A stretch of 64,000 bases of DNA from Diphasiastrum complanatum (GCA_029204225.1 CM055109.1:40223791-40287790); one strand, 5' to 3'; positions 16,164-28,729 are shown, counted from the first letter of the stretch. Notes: generated by a model not told the origin, from the letters alone. Program-made: numbers and translations.

Positions 16164-16740
16164 AAAGTTACATACATTTTGGCACCACCATTGCTAATTG
16201 TAGCAAAAGCACGAGCACTTTCATCCTTCTTTTGCATACATTGAAAAATTTGCCTCCTAAGGGTTATTACCCTTGATGTAGACTTGGACTCATAAAGCTT
16301 CTTCAAAGTCTCCCAAGATTCACTTGATGAAGTACACTTACCAACTTCCTTGAGAAGCTCATTTGTAACATTCATCTTGATCACATGCAGAGCTTTCTTT
16401 TCCTTGTTATCATACCTCAATTGTTCTTGAGGTACAAAAAGTCTTTCCTCCACACCTACAACAATATCCATCAACTCATTCATCTCAAGGAGAGACTCCA
16501 TTCTCACCTTCCAAGTAGGATAGTTGCTTGAGGTAAGCCTATCATTGCTTTCCAACATGAAGCCTCCATTTGTATCCATGTTGCAATGACTTGATCTTCT
16601 CTTTCAACCTATTCCAATGCACAAAGCACTCTTTTGAATGTCAACAAATGAGCTCAAGAAGAAATCACAAAGATATGGAACCTCTCAAATCTCTTTCTTT
16701 CACCAAACCTAGCAAATCCAGCACATAGAATGAAAGATAC
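16164..16740 (-). pseudogene. copia gag N-terminus, minus strand
   Basis: Minus-strand frame starting at 16579: MDTNGGFMLESNDRLTSSNY, then W-VRMESLLEMNELMDIVVG and LKKLYESKSTSRVITLRRQI. This is the gag N-terminal region of a copia family also seen at 39117-39551 and 42402-42638. The homology continues upstream (to about 16720) into the leader. The frame is cut at 16163 by the end of the plus-strand LTR. It could be the 5' part of the minus-strand copia whose 3' end is at 9947-11112, which would place the plus-strand element inside it. That is inference, since much of the body is missing. Confidence 0.8.
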
Positions 16741-17460
<720 letters not shown>

Positions 17461-19260
17461 GTGAAATCAGGCTACAGCTTCAGCTCCAGGATGAAGAGCT
17501 GATCTATTTCGCATAGTTAGGTGTAATGGGGGGGGAACACTATGATGAGTGGTTTGCTAGCGATATACTAGAGGGGACAATGATGGCAAGGACTTCATGA
17601 TGCATTCTTAAAGAGTATAGGAATGGTGATACAGCAGGGCCAATTCTTGGCATTGGCATTGATGGAGTGGTGAGTATCATCAAGGGCATTGATGAGCTAT
17701 CTACTAGCTATCTTGATTTGGCTATCTATAGGAGTCTAGGCTTGGAACAAGTCCTGGAACTTGATGGTTCAGATTCTTAGTGGGTGATATCAAGGAGCAG
17801 CCTAGACGAATCCACTTGGAGCTATATACCTCAGGTTGGGAGACATTGGTGTCAAGATCCCATGAGTGGTGACTAAAGGATGTGCTTGCATTGGCATGAT
17901 GTCAGGTGGCATGTAGCTAGGGAGAGCGAGTAGATGCTAGGAAACAAGAGAGGCAGGTGATGCTTTGATGATTGGCTTGGATAGGAAGATGGTGATCAGG
18001 ATTGGAGACATTAGGTAGCTTAATGAGTGGATGACGAGTCCATTGGTGTGGCACTCGGGGAGATACTACAGATGCTTAGGTATGATATGTCATTTAATGT
18101 ATAGACAATGTTCTTCAATTTCTGCATCAGTGATTGTGTCGTGACCTAGGGATATGTCAGGCCTACCTCACCTATGTGGAGGTAGGTGGCATGGATTGTG
18201 CCACGGGAGAGGTAGTACAAATCTTGATGGCATGGAGTGCACTGTAGGGTAGTGTAGATCCAATATGCCTATGGTTGTGAATCGACAAGATTGGAGATGG
18301 TTACTCAAGGAGTGACAACTAATGCTTTGGTGAGTTCTTAGGTGAGTTGCATGGTCATATGCCTAGTTTGGTGTCACATGTTGTGTTTTTATCCACCATT
18401 CTTTGTTAAGTAGGATGCAACTTTGTTGGTTAGATCCAATTGGAGTCTAGTTACACCATAGGTGGACAGATTCTTTGAAAGATATCAATGAGTAATGGAT
18501 GCTTGATGTGAATCAGATGGTACAGGATGGTAAAATATTTTGATGGAACTATCCTAGTTGATATGCTATGGATCATGGGTGAGTTGATCATCACAACGAT
18601 GGATCTTATATGCATTTGCTTTTGTTTGGATGGAATTATGAATGTATTGGTGAGGCAGGTTTCCCATGGAGAAGCCTATGTATTGGTCAAATCAGAGTTG
18701 GCAACGTCAACCATAGGAAAGTTGAATCTGCTTGGATGTAGGAGTGGAAAATTCACACTAGTATCCTAGGGAGACGTGGGAGCTATCCAAGTATGACCTA
18801 TGGTGAGGTTTGTGTACATTCATTCGTTGAGTCCTTGGTAGACTCTTGTGCTTGGAGCATGGAAAATGGATGGGGATCAGCTTTCAGAGTTGACAAGACA
18901 GGATGTTAGGGCAAAGCAGCTTGGTGTATTGCTTTGTTTGGGAGACACATCAAAGATGAAGCTTGGAGCGCTCATTGGATCGAGATGATTGATCTTGGAT
19001 GATGTATGGCAACATCAATTTGATATGCTTGTATGTGAGGGCACCTTGGTTACAAGTGCAGGACATTGTCCAGGATCTGATTTGGAGACCAATGGTGAAG
19101 CAATGGATCTACAGGTGGCACAAGTGTTGGTACGACAAGATACCACTTTTGGGTAGGCATTGGTCATGTACTTGATGCTTTATCATTCGTGTTGGTTTCC
19201 ATGAGTGTGGGTGTGCTTGCATGTTACCTTGTCACACAACCTAGATTAGAGTCATAGTTA
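17461..19260 (+). other. decayed, G/T-skewed sequence; possible dead coding region
   Basis: The plus strand is visibly richer in G than C, unlike its neighbours. A frame from about 17541 reads on for roughly 80 codons with only one stop, then degrades. No domain was recognised. It may be an old gene or transposon body. A G9-like run sits near 17530. Confidence 0.3.
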
Positions 19261-20173
19261 GTATGTGTTCATGAATTTGCTACATTGGAACAAAGTAGTC
19301 ATTTGGTATGTTCAACTTTGTTATCTATTAACTTTTGTTGTGCCATCTTTGAGAGCTTGAGGTGCTTGAGCTATGATGATTGTGATTGTGATTTGCATAC
19401 TGCACTAGATTTTCAGAAAGTTAACTCACATTGCTACAATATAAGTCATAGGTGCTTGTGTTTATTTCGTTGTGACTTCTTTGAATTGATTGCAAGCAAG
19501 TTCATACAAATATGGCTCTATTAGCAATTCTTTTCTATTTTATTTACATTAATATGTCCGAACTCAACATTCTCATTTGTTGATTTCCGATGCATATGTC
19601 GAGTGATACATGTACTTGCTGGAAAGAAATATTTCTCAAATTTCAACAATTTTATAGTGATTGGAATTCCCACATATTTTTTACGGATGTCATATGATAA
19701 AAGCAAAAAAGAGACTCACAATTTTTCATTCAAAATTTACGTCGATATAGCATTATTAGGTTGTATTGAATTTTGAATGATAGATTAAAAATGTGTGAAT
19801 TCTCAATATTTTTCTCTACTGCATGATCTAAATTGTCCTTCTAATTATCATAGTGGGCTATTAGATCATTTTGAAAAGTCAATTGTAGTTTTTCAACGCT
19901 AATTGGATATGATGATAGGGACCTAACAATGAGAGGCGATGGATTCTTCTAAGACTAGATTCAATGATAGAATTCACTTGATGGGTTAATATGTTAGATT
20001 GACTTGCAAGATGCATGGGTAGATCTCAAGAGTATCTAGCTAAATTTCAAGTGTACCAAGCAAGTTGGGACTCTAGCTTGGCAATAGGGCTTTTAGTTTT
20101 GTGTATGCGAAACTTAACATTTGTGCATGGGGGCATTCATAACCCTCGTGGAGTATTAATATGACTCATTCTC

Positions 20174-20258
<85 letters not shown>

Positions 20259-21676
20259 TGTTGTGGTTTTTCATTATAAATGATGTCTCCAGCTATGTTG
20301 ACTTCGACAATATGTTTCTTCACTTGACATAAATTCCACTAGAAGTTTCGATATTAGACTTTTGTTCTATACTATTAAAATCAATGTCAATGTCAAAGTT
20401 GAGCAAGTTATAAATCTATTTATAAATGAAGAGACACACCCCAACATAGGTAGCTTATAAATAGAAAAAAAGGAGACAATTTTGTATAACTTGAAAATTT
20501 TCACGCAATAGACTTCAAAACATTCCTCTAATTCTAGACTTTGGTCATTTTTTGAATGTTATTGTGACATGATTACTAAAGCTTTATGAAATGACAGCAT
20601 ATTTACTTTTAGCATGTATATCTAATCTATGTGTTGATGAAAATTAGATGATTGTTGTTTGATCATATTTTATTGTGAAGTCATGAGTTTTTAGCTTTGT
20701 CGTGATAGTGGTAAGCTATTGTGATGATTTGTTAAAAGTTGAGTTGTCACTCTTAGATTACTTCGAGCATTTAGATGACTTCTTTTTGTTTTTTAGATTT
20801 TGGTTCTTTTGAAGTGCAACGTTTGTTTTCTCATTTTCTAACAAATTGAATGCTTCTTCTGAGCACATGCGTAGAGCAAAGATCTTGTGATATTTTAGAT
20901 CACCTTGTCTTTATTGGTGAATGATTGAAAACTCATAACTTCATAAAAATTTGCGTCAAATTCTCATCGGCTATCTACATTGAGAGTTTTGGTGGAAGAT
21001 TCAAATCCTTACAAATGGCATGAAAAATTTGTTTCTCCCATATGACTCCAAAATACAAAGAAAGAGCACCTAACATTAGTCCTATGTAGAGGGGAGCACC
21101 TCATGAATTTCTATTACGCAACCACCCACTAATCATGAGCATGTAGTCAAAATCACTACTGAAGTAGTTCTTGTGATGAGGACCACATCATGGAAGTAAA
21201 GAAAAACAAGATCAATCAAATGGGGACGAAATCCATGCTCATGCAGCATTCCTTTGCCAATTATTGTTTGACAGGAAATCTGAGTAGTATGGCTTGAATT
21301 CAGCTCATAGATCCACCTAAACATAGATGACTATCTCCAAGTATAAACACATAAACTGGTCAGAGATCAAAACCCAGATTGATATGACAAACTCATACAA
21401 AAAGAGTACCTAATGGTCCACACTCTTCATTCTTTAGCATAGTAGCGACACATGGAAATGTTGATTAACTGCCTGCATCTCAAGAAGCACTGATCTGATA
21501 TGTTTTCACATGGGAAATTAATTTTTCAGCTTGCAAATAAACGAAAGGAGATGATCTTTGTCTCCTCAGCTGGCCGGAAACTGGTTTGATTAGCTGAAAT
21601 TTGATAAATCACTCCATCAGGTGGAACATTGGCTGGACTGTTTGAGATTTGAAGAATTTGTTTCACCTGACATGGA
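19261..21676. other. intergenic downstream of bHLH gene
   Basis: No coding region is recognised. The interval contains a compound microsatellite (20171-20254) and, next to the gene, its presumed 3' untranslated region. No clear polyadenylation signal was identified close to the stop codon. Confidence 0.5.
20171..20254 (+). repeat. compound (CT)n(CA)n microsatellite
   Basis: About 17 CT units with one interruption, switching at 20205 to about 25 CA units. Confidence 0.95.
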
Positions 21677-23917
21677 TCAATTGTTTGGCAGATTTGCAGT
21701 GCGAAGAAGTACGGTTTTGATCTCTTCAGCTCCGTTGACATCTTCTTTTGTTTGCTGCAACAAATTGAATGGTTTAGGGTCCTAGCTGCCCAGGAAAGAC
21801 ATCTATCAACATAGAATAGAACGATTAATTGTTTGATGACACAGATTCATAAGATGCTGCCTGTGGGAAGATACTACCTCTGCTCGAAATATGTCAAGGG
21901 AAAACTCCTGGTAGCAGTTGATCACAGCTTGCTGCACGTCCAGACCAAGATCATCCAGTGCACCCAAAATGGACAGAAAAATTTCAGGTGTTTTCGTGCA
22001 AGACATGTGAATGTTGACCTCGTTCCCTTCTGTCTGACTGACTTCAATCTTAAGTCCTCGTAACATTTCAAAGACAAAGTTAGAATAGGTGCGTGTGCGC
22101 GTGTGTGTGTGTGTGAGAAAGAGAGAGAGACAGAGAGTACTGCACAGATGGCTACCATTCCATTAAAGCCAGTAAACATTACCAGAACTAGCATACAAGG
22201 TTTCTCGAGAATTTAACTGATGAATTGTACAGTGACTGATCAAAATCTAAAGAAATGAAAACCGCAATGAAGCTAACCCATACTTTGGGCGGTTGATATT
22301 CGACTTTGCTGGGTGCTGAACTTAGGCAATCCTCCTTTTCCGAGCAAGTAACGCTTGAACTCGTGGGTGACATTACTGCTTGAGGAGCTCCAGGACTCGA
22401 TTGCTTTTGGACATTTACCTGTGTTTCAAGCTCATTTTGAAGATCATCTATTTTGTGCAGTAGGTCCTTGAGGTACTCAATGGCATCCACCAGGATAGAC
22501 GCACGGTCCATCTGCTAGCAAGTACACAATATGCTTCAAAGTTACTGAAGAGCATGTAGGATAGTGTATGAATGGATCAAAGTTATCTTTGATTCACAGA
22601 CTCGGTTCCTCTTTGAATTCTACTAGACAGTGGATGGACAAATAACAATAGGAATAATGCAATGCTATTCAGATACTAAAACTTTTGTCCTAATTTGATT
22701 TTGTGCACACCACTTACCATGAATTGATTTTTATGGCGTTAACTACTTGTTCGTCTATTTGTAGAGAATATGTTGCTTACCTTAGATATGTTTGGGACAA
22801 CAGATCTCAGCATATAGAGACGATCGTTTAGCTTCTTCCTTCGCCGCCTCTCTGCCAAAAGATTCTTTGCAGGTAAATTCTTCTTTTCGCTCAATTTGAG
22901 TGGTTGAGATAAGCCGATCGCTCCTTCTTGAGCAGGCTTTTTCCTTTCAGATCCCACCTCGTTGTCAACCACTTCAGCGTCATCAAGCTCATGGTCAGAC
23001 AGACTTTGTACCTCGTTAATCTCAAAGACTGGCATTTGCTGGATACCAGCACCCCGCTTTCGCTTAGTTCCGGTACTTTTCAACCTTTTTCTGTCAATAC
23101 GATTATTTGTATTCTCCATAGCCTGCAACGCTTCAGATGAATCGTTTATGGAAGCAGATGCAAAAATTTGAGGAGGCAGTGACTCCACGAAAGATGAAAG
23201 ATGGGCATTTGTGCTATGTTTCAGAGGCACAGCCTCCTGATCAGACAGGTTGTGCATATCATCACCAAGGGGCCTGACCGGGATTGTCCATCTCGATGAA
23301 TCCAACCCTGCACAGATCGATTGGCCGTTCTGATTTCTTGCAAACTTGATTCCATTTGAATCATTGACATAGAAACGTTTGATAGATCTGCTACTCAGGC
23401 AGTTGAGCCCATGCCCATCTTTAATTCCAGTGTCAGGTGAACTGGTACTTCCACCTGAAAGACTTGTGTTGAAGCCACTTTCTAGCAATTCTTGCAGATC
23501 ACGATCAGGATTGTCGTTGAGTCCTAGACGTTCAGGGTTCAACGGGACCGCGCCAATCCGTACATCTGCAAGAGAGCTCAGAATTTGGCGTTCAGTAGCC
23601 GGATTTAAGCAAAGAAGATTTTCCATTCTGTTTGATCCTGCTGTCGCAAGCCCTACACAAGCACTCCTTTCTCCATTGAATAGCCAGCTATAAGTTGATG
23701 ATCCAAAGCCCGAAGACAAATCGCCCAGCAGACCTTGGGCTACAACCGAACTAGCTGGCTCTGTAAGGCCTCCAGCACTACTTTGCGCTGCAGCATAGCA
23801 ATCATTCAGAAAACGCTCGCTTACCTTGGCGGAAGAATTAGATTCATCCAGGAATGAGGAAAAGGCGTTTGGCTGTTCAGTGTTGACAAGATAAGACAGC
23901 AGCTGCGATGAGTCCAT
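21677..23917 (-). CDS. ICE1/SCREAM-like bHLH transcription factor (4 exons)
   Basis: Nuclear bHLH factor of subgroup IIIb. In Arabidopsis, ICE1/SCRM proteins bind E-boxes, activate cold-response genes and partner SPCH, MUTE and FAMA in stomatal development. Exons on the minus strand: 23917-22781, 22511-22278 (or ending 22284), 22048-21878 and 21754-21677, joined in phase 0 by GT-AG introns of about 269, 229 and 123 bp, as in ICE1. The predicted protein is about 537-539 aa. Its N-terminal half is divergent and Ser-rich, with a basic KRKR cluster as a possible nuclear signal. The basic region [20 protein letters not shown] crosses into helix 2 ([18 protein letters not shown]) exactly at intron 1. 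The C-terminal ACT-like domain includes [23 protein letters not shown] and LDIFRAE. ICE proteins normally have Gly in the ILGDAI motif; this one has Val. The first ATG is at 23917; a TAG lies in frame just upstream of 23950, but an upstream exon cannot be excluded. The donor of intron 2 is ambiguous by 6 bp. Confidence 0.93.
22084..22137. repeat. GT/GA microsatellite in intron 2 of the bHLH gene
   Basis: A short mixed GTGCGTGTG...GAGAGA stretch lies wholly inside intron 2, so length change would not alter the protein. Confidence 0.85.
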
Positions 23918-23950
23918 TTGTAGCGGTGGATGCAGATAAAGCTTATCCAC

Positions 23951-23983
23951 CTATTGCAGGATCCGTTTCAGTATCCAAATCAT
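23951..23983 (-). promoter_or_regulatory. 10-codon upstream ORF in leader of bHLH gene
   Basis: On the minus strand an ATG at 23983 opens a 10-codon frame (MIWILKRILQ) ending in TAG at 23951. It is 33 nt upstream of, and in the same frame as, the main ATG at 23917. If this stretch is in the mature leader it would reduce or condition translation of the main frame. Whether it is transcribed is not shown by sequence. Confidence 0.4.
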
Positions 23984-24589
23984 CTGGCAAAATAGACCAA
24001 TCGTTAAGTTCGATGATCCAGAACCAAGGTTCGAATAGATTGGCTTACAAACATCAAGAGATGGCTCAGAACTATAACATCTGAAACTTTTCAATGGATC
24101 AACAAAATCAGCATTGAAGAACATCAAACGACAGCTTCATGGCAATACTCAAGATTGCCAACGCAAGTTTCCCACACCGCTAACTCTATGCAAAAGGCTT
24201 CATAGGATTCCTCTCATATGCAAGCTTGGCTTATTATTTGTACAGTTAGCTTCGCTTGGATTAAACAGCCAACGAAGCTTTTTGTCTACAACTAGTTAGT
24301 TTCCAGCTAGCTAACAGATAAATCTTCAATCAAGATGCAGACAATAATCCTTTCAATCTAAATGCAACGAAGAAGCCCAAATTAGTGGCTCAAATTAATG
24401 ACTGATACCAACGAAGAAGCCCAATAAGAGATTAATAACAACAAAGAAGAAAAAATGGTGATTATTCTAAGCTCACTCTTGCTGACAGTAGTTTTTTGCA
24501 AACAGCATGCCACCCTGTGGTGTCATATAAGTCGTTTCAGCAGCCTGGAAAGGATCATTCACTGCAGCAGTACTACAGCTTCATTTATC

Positions 24590-24595
24590 CACGTG
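24590..24595. promoter_or_regulatory. G-box CACGTG, proximal copy
   Basis: A palindromic CACGTG about 670 bp upstream of the bHLH start codon, inside the first copy of the duplicated block. G-boxes are bound by bHLH and bZIP factors; occupancy here is unknown. Confidence 0.45.
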
Positions 24596-24846
24596 TCTCT
24601 TTTCAATCCATACCTTGCTCAAAGCTAGTTTGGAAATTGTACATTGTAATCCTTATCACTGATTCCTACCCTCCCACGTAGCTCACAAGCCCAAAAGTTG
24701 TACTTGATCTGACCACTTACCAAAGATCACTGTTCTAAATCGAGAGTAATTCTTTGCAACAAGCATATTCCAGGCTGCCTGTGGTGTCCTATCAGTAGTT
24801 TCAGCAGCCTGGAAAGGATTGCTGCAGCTATATAGCATCCTTTAGA

Positions 24847-24852
24847 CACGTG
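24847..24852. promoter_or_regulatory. G-box CACGTG, distal copy
   Basis: The equivalent CACGTG in the second copy of the block. A CTATATAG box lies about 15-20 bp from it (near 24829) on the gene side and could be a TATA element for a long leader. Confidence 0.45.
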
Positions 24853-24864
24853 CTTCCGTTCAAT

Positions 24865-25018
24865 CCTTGCCTCCTGATCAGTCCGGGCTTTGCTTGACCA
24901 AACCCACCTTGCATATGCTAAGCTTAATCAGTGAGTGCTTTCTTGCTTCCTGAATCCTGGCTTTCCTTGATCAAACCCACCCCAGGTTGCATATTCGAAG
25001 CCTGATCAGTGCAGTTGA
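24865..25018. repeat. two ~75-bp tandem units upstream of bHLH gene
   Basis: 24865-24937 and 24942-25018 share the order CTTGC(C/T)TCCTGA, GGCTTT-CTTGA, AAACCCACC, TTGCATAT, and AA(T)C-TGATCAGTG/AATCAGTGAG. A second short duplication (AACGAAGAAGCCCAA) occurs closer to the gene near 24366 and 24408. The 5' flank is therefore built from stacked local duplications. Confidence 0.7.
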
Positions 25019-25119
25019 AAAGGGTACGTGTTCTGAGCTCTCATTTAAGGAGATAGTATTGAAAGTAAAACCCATTTGCATTTTTTTCTTTTCAATGCTG
25101 TTTGAAAGACCTCATCCCA

Positions 25120-25139
25120 CCCCCCCCCCCCCCCCCCCC
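25120..25139 (+). repeat. (C)20 homopolymer
   Basis: Twenty C in a row, about 1.2 kb upstream of the bHLH start codon. The length may be affected by sequencing error. Confidence 0.9.
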
Positions 25140-25261
25140 ACATGGCAAGGCAATTGAGAGGAGAGAAATAGATAGAAAGATATAGAGATGGGCCATCCCC
25201 AAGTTCACCTTGGTACTTTAATCAAATGGGTGGGACATAGGATACCCACCAAGAATTGTAG

Positions 25262-25690
25262 TTGGCTATGTCATAGCTGTCCATGCCTCCCCTAAATGTA
25301 GCTGTCCATGTCTCCCGCATTTGTGCATCCGTGGGACGATCAATGTAGGACACTCCCATCCCATAGCTATCACCCCTTCTCCTTGCCTCGTACCTCCATT
25401 GTCCATGCCTTCCCCGAATGTACCTGTCGATGCCTCCCCAAATGTACCGTCCACCTCTTTCTTCTTACCTTGTGTGTGGAATGTCCATGCCTACCCCAAA
25501 ATGTGACTGTCCATGTCTCTCACATTTGTGGATCAACACAAGACACTCACATCTCATGGTTGTCCACGCCTCTCTCATTACCTTGTACTTGGATATCCAT
25601 AAAAACACAAATTCTTTAGTCTTGAACCCCTCTTGTACTTGGATTAACATAGGACACTCACGTCTCATAGTTATCCAACCCTCTTTACAT
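25262..25690 (+). repeat. decayed minisatellite (TGTCCATGCCT units)
   Basis: The phrase (G/T)TGTCCATG(C/T)CT(C/A)CCC(C)AAATGT, with longer phrases such as CTTGTACTTGGAT and ATAGGACACTCAC, recurs several times with variable spacing. Overlapping open frames on both strands are by-products of the repeated units. I see no protein family. Confidence 0.65.
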
Positions 25691-27214
25691 CGTGTAGGTA
25701 AAACATGTATCTACATCATGGAAGGCAAAACTCCCTTTGGAGCACGAGGCTCTCTAAATCTCATTTGGGCTTAGCTAATAGCAAAATTAAACACTGTTAA
25801 CGAAATAATTATTTGGTTGAAACCTCTAGTCATTTAGACATTGCCCGCTACATTTGCAGTAATGCTTTAGAAATTAATACTTAAAAAATACAACTTCTAT
25901 CAGACTCTCTACTATGGGAGATTGATTAACCATTACTAAATAGACAAGAATTTGGACTCAGCTTTGCCCACTAAACTTTGTATTATTAATCTTAAGATAC
26001 AAAGATTATATGCTCACACTCGTAGAGTACTACTAGAGCTGCATAAGGGTGGTCGTATTGAAGGTGTGTCCTCGGGTATCAACTCTTTCAAAATAGGAGT
26101 ATCTTGGAACCTTGCACTTCAATCTTGGCAAGGCCTAATATGTTGGTTTGTTGTTGCAATAAAATAAAATATGAAACTTGAAACCTGAGGTGAACCCAAA
26201 CAACATAGTGACATTTTAGTGTTCAATTAGTGGCTGAATGATGTTGAAGGTATAAGTGAAGAGCTTATTTTTGTTCATGATCAATAGTTGAAGAGCTCAT
26301 TGTTGTTCAATTAGTGGTTGAATGATGATAAAAGTATAAATGAAGAGCTCATTGTTGTTCATGATCAATGATTCTACATTGGTTAGAGCAAGATAGTGAT
26401 GATGTGCTTCATTGGGAACTCAAGAAACTATATAAATCAAAAACTCATCAACAATATTGTTTCTACAATGTGTAATCTTTTTTATTCTCTTTGGGTGGGA
26501 ATGAGAGGGTGTTGGCTCCTATGACAAACCAAGTGTTGTCTAGTTTTGATGGTTAGATTGAATAAAAAAATACAAAAACCCCAAAGGAGATTGCAACATT
26601 ATGCCAATCATGGGAGTCAACATCCCTCCCATCCCCCCTCTTTTCACTAACCTCGATTCATCCCCTCTATTCTATGCAGGATTACTCATTCTATCATATC
26701 TATGGGGACTTGAATTCTTAAATTTCTTCTTCCCTTCTTCTAGCCAACTACTTCCTCCAAGAGAGTCTCTCCTTAAGCCGCCACATGAGTGTACTTAAGC
26801 ACATTGGTATGGATTTTCCAATTATCTTCTTCGGTGCTTCTACTCATGTTCAAATATAAAGTAAAACATGCTCCAATTTTGAAAATGATTTTTTTAGAAT
26901 CAATCCAAAGGCATTTCAAAAAAATAATGCATAGAGGCACACCATTTTTTTAATAGAACCTGACCAAATTTTGGTATAGTCTAAGAAGTTGTTTTAGCAT
27001 CAATCTCTACACTAAGTTCTTTCACCAAGCTTGTAAATTTCATTATTATGATTCATAACATCCCTATTTGGATTTTTTATGATTATATATCATTTGTACA
27101 CTATATCAAGCACACCAATCTTGTGGACAAGACTTTTGCAACCATAAATTCATTTGCTTTTTAGTTTGGAAAATTTGATAGAACCTTTCATTGTCTCAAT
27201 GACGTAATTTGGCA

Positions 27215-27217
<3 letters not shown>
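25691..27217. other. intergenic, small tandem duplication
   Basis: No gene recognised. At about 26220-26375 an 85-bp unit (TGAAGAGCT(C/T)ATT-TTGTTC, AATTAGTGG(C/T)TGAATGATG) is repeated twice. The remainder is AT-rich with no TE protein. Confidence 0.5.

Positions 27218-27307
<90 letters not shown>
27218..27307 (+). repeat. compound (C)34(CT)28 tract
   Basis: About 34 consecutive C pass directly into about 28 CT units. Such a pure pyrimidine strand could adopt triplex or i-motif structures in vitro; that is inference. Confidence 0.95.
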
Positions 27308-27309
<2 letters not shown>

Positions 27310-28196
27310 TGGAGGAAAATCTTGAACTTCTATAACTTACAAATGAGCTCAATGCTTAAAAAATATGGAGGATTTAGATGGCCCCTCTCTTGGTGATGTG
27401 GATATGAATATTGGATATTTTGAATAGCAAAAATCCAAGTTTGATTTCTTATACTTTTATTTTTTCAAGAACCTTGACTTTACATAGCTTTTTGACATTT
27501 ATTTACAATATAACCCTAGTGTGATTTGTGTGGCACATAAAATACAATATATATCTATTCATTCGAATAAATAGATATTACTGCACATAGTACTAGCTAG
27601 TAAATGCGAGATTGGATTCTATGAATGTAAGCAGCTTGCATGCCTTAGGAATAGTGCTAGATAATTTTTATTAATAATTTCAAATAAGGAGATAAGTCTA
27701 AGAATGGCCAATTTTGTGAAGCTTATTGTAGGTAATGATCTAAGAGGGCCAAGAGGGAAGTGGCACCTTTGTTATCCGATTTCTTGTCACTCAAAATTGA
27801 GTTGGTATTGAAAATATTTTTTGATATATTGCAAGAACTAGCATGTAACAGATCGGTTGTTATAATATTTACCAACATATATTGCCCTGTATGTAGGGGT
27901 CCCAACTCACATAGAAGGTGGTAGAACAAATTTTATTATCAAGTTAGAATTGGTGCCAATAGTAATGACTACAAGTTCTACTATTGTAATGAATATCATC
28001 GACCACATTGACATTTTCAATGTAACACAATCTCTATTAATTTCATACTTTGCTCCTAGTCCATTTTAAAATGGACATGATATTGTGCTTCTCACAATTG
28101 TGATAAATCGGCTCCTTCTCTCCATTTAAACAAGTTTATTCATTCTATCCCCCCTTTCATTAGTGCTCCAAACAACTTGTCTCTTTACTCAAGAGG
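27308..28196. other. intergenic, no gene seen
   Basis: AT-rich sequence without recognisable coding or repeat structure up to the LTR at 28197. Confidence 0.55.
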
Positions 28197-28716
28197 TGTT
28201 ATGTCCATGGCCAGTAAGTAGGATTCAATATACTCCTAGTCTTGGATACACGGTACTCTAGAAAATCAAGTTGTTAGTTATGCCACGTCATACTGGATGT
28301 GACCCGAAAGTAACTAATATCCTTGTGAGGCCCAGAACACACTAAATGGAGTTTAGACAAGGTATGAGAGAGTGTATGCATGTGTAGAGTTATCAATAGC
28401 AATTCTATGAATAGTTGGTCCATGCTTAGGACTCTATTCTAGGTGGATCTATATATAGGAAACTTAGGGCTATGCATGGCTATGTGCCTAGGTTGCCTTC
28501 GGCTCTATATATTGAGGCCAAACCCGCCCTACTCCTCATTGTGGTCATTGATTCATTGCCAGGGTTTCACTCTACCTTCATGCTTCTTATTCCTTGGCTT
28601 GGGGGTGAAGCTTCTAGAGTTGATTGGTTGCTTCTACTTGGTTGGGTGGTTGCTCCATAGTGTGTTTTCCATTGTGTTTTGTCTTGTAAGCAGGATCTTA
28701 GGGAGCTTCCCTTACA
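28197..28716 (+). repeat. gypsy (chromovirus family) LTR with PBS
   Basis: 520 bp beginning TGTTATGTCCATGGCC and ending CTTCCCTTACA. Close relative of the LTR at 50340-50856, which ends a chromovirus-like element. The TTGGTATCAGAGC that follows is the complement of the plant initiator tRNA-Met 3' end, so this is a 5' LTR. The sequence left of it (AGAGG) does not reappear right of the 50856 LTR, so a matching pair is not shown. Confidence 0.85.
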
Positions 28717-28717
28717 T

Positions 28718-28729
28718 TGGTATCAGAGC
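28718..28729 (+). promoter_or_regulatory. retrotransposon primer-binding site
   Basis: TGGTATCAGAGC, one base after the LTR end, matches the usual initiator tRNA-Met primer-binding site of plant LTR retrotransposons. Confidence 0.85.

Larger units (their letters stand above)
24487..24872. repeat. duplicated promoter-side block, two copies
   Basis: The block 24487-24610 recurs at about 24741-24872: GTGGTGTC, GT(C/A)GTTTCAGCAGCCTGG (followed by AAAGGAT), CTGCAGC, a CACGTG and a TTCAATCC in the same order. The two copies are about 255 bp apart, 570-960 bp upstream of the main start codon. Conservation of the phrases beside diverged spacers suggests either recent duplication or constraint. Confidence 0.8.

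Noticed and set aside
22739-22780. Extra 13 residues after ...VPNISK in the first bHLH frame
   Set aside because: They follow a clear GTAAGC donor and are intron read-through; the next exon begins with MDRASI, restoring the bHLH.
22928-23693. Plus-strand ORFs opposite bHLH exon 1
   Set aside because: Antisense shadows of a well-supported coding exon.
23918-23950. Extension of the bHLH frame to a start at 23950
   Set aside because: That codon is GTG and is preceded by an in-frame TAG; the first ATG is at 23917.
25308-25774. Overlapping Cys/Pro/His-rich ORFs
   Set aside because: They arise from repeated TGTCCATGCCT units in different frames; no conserved domain.
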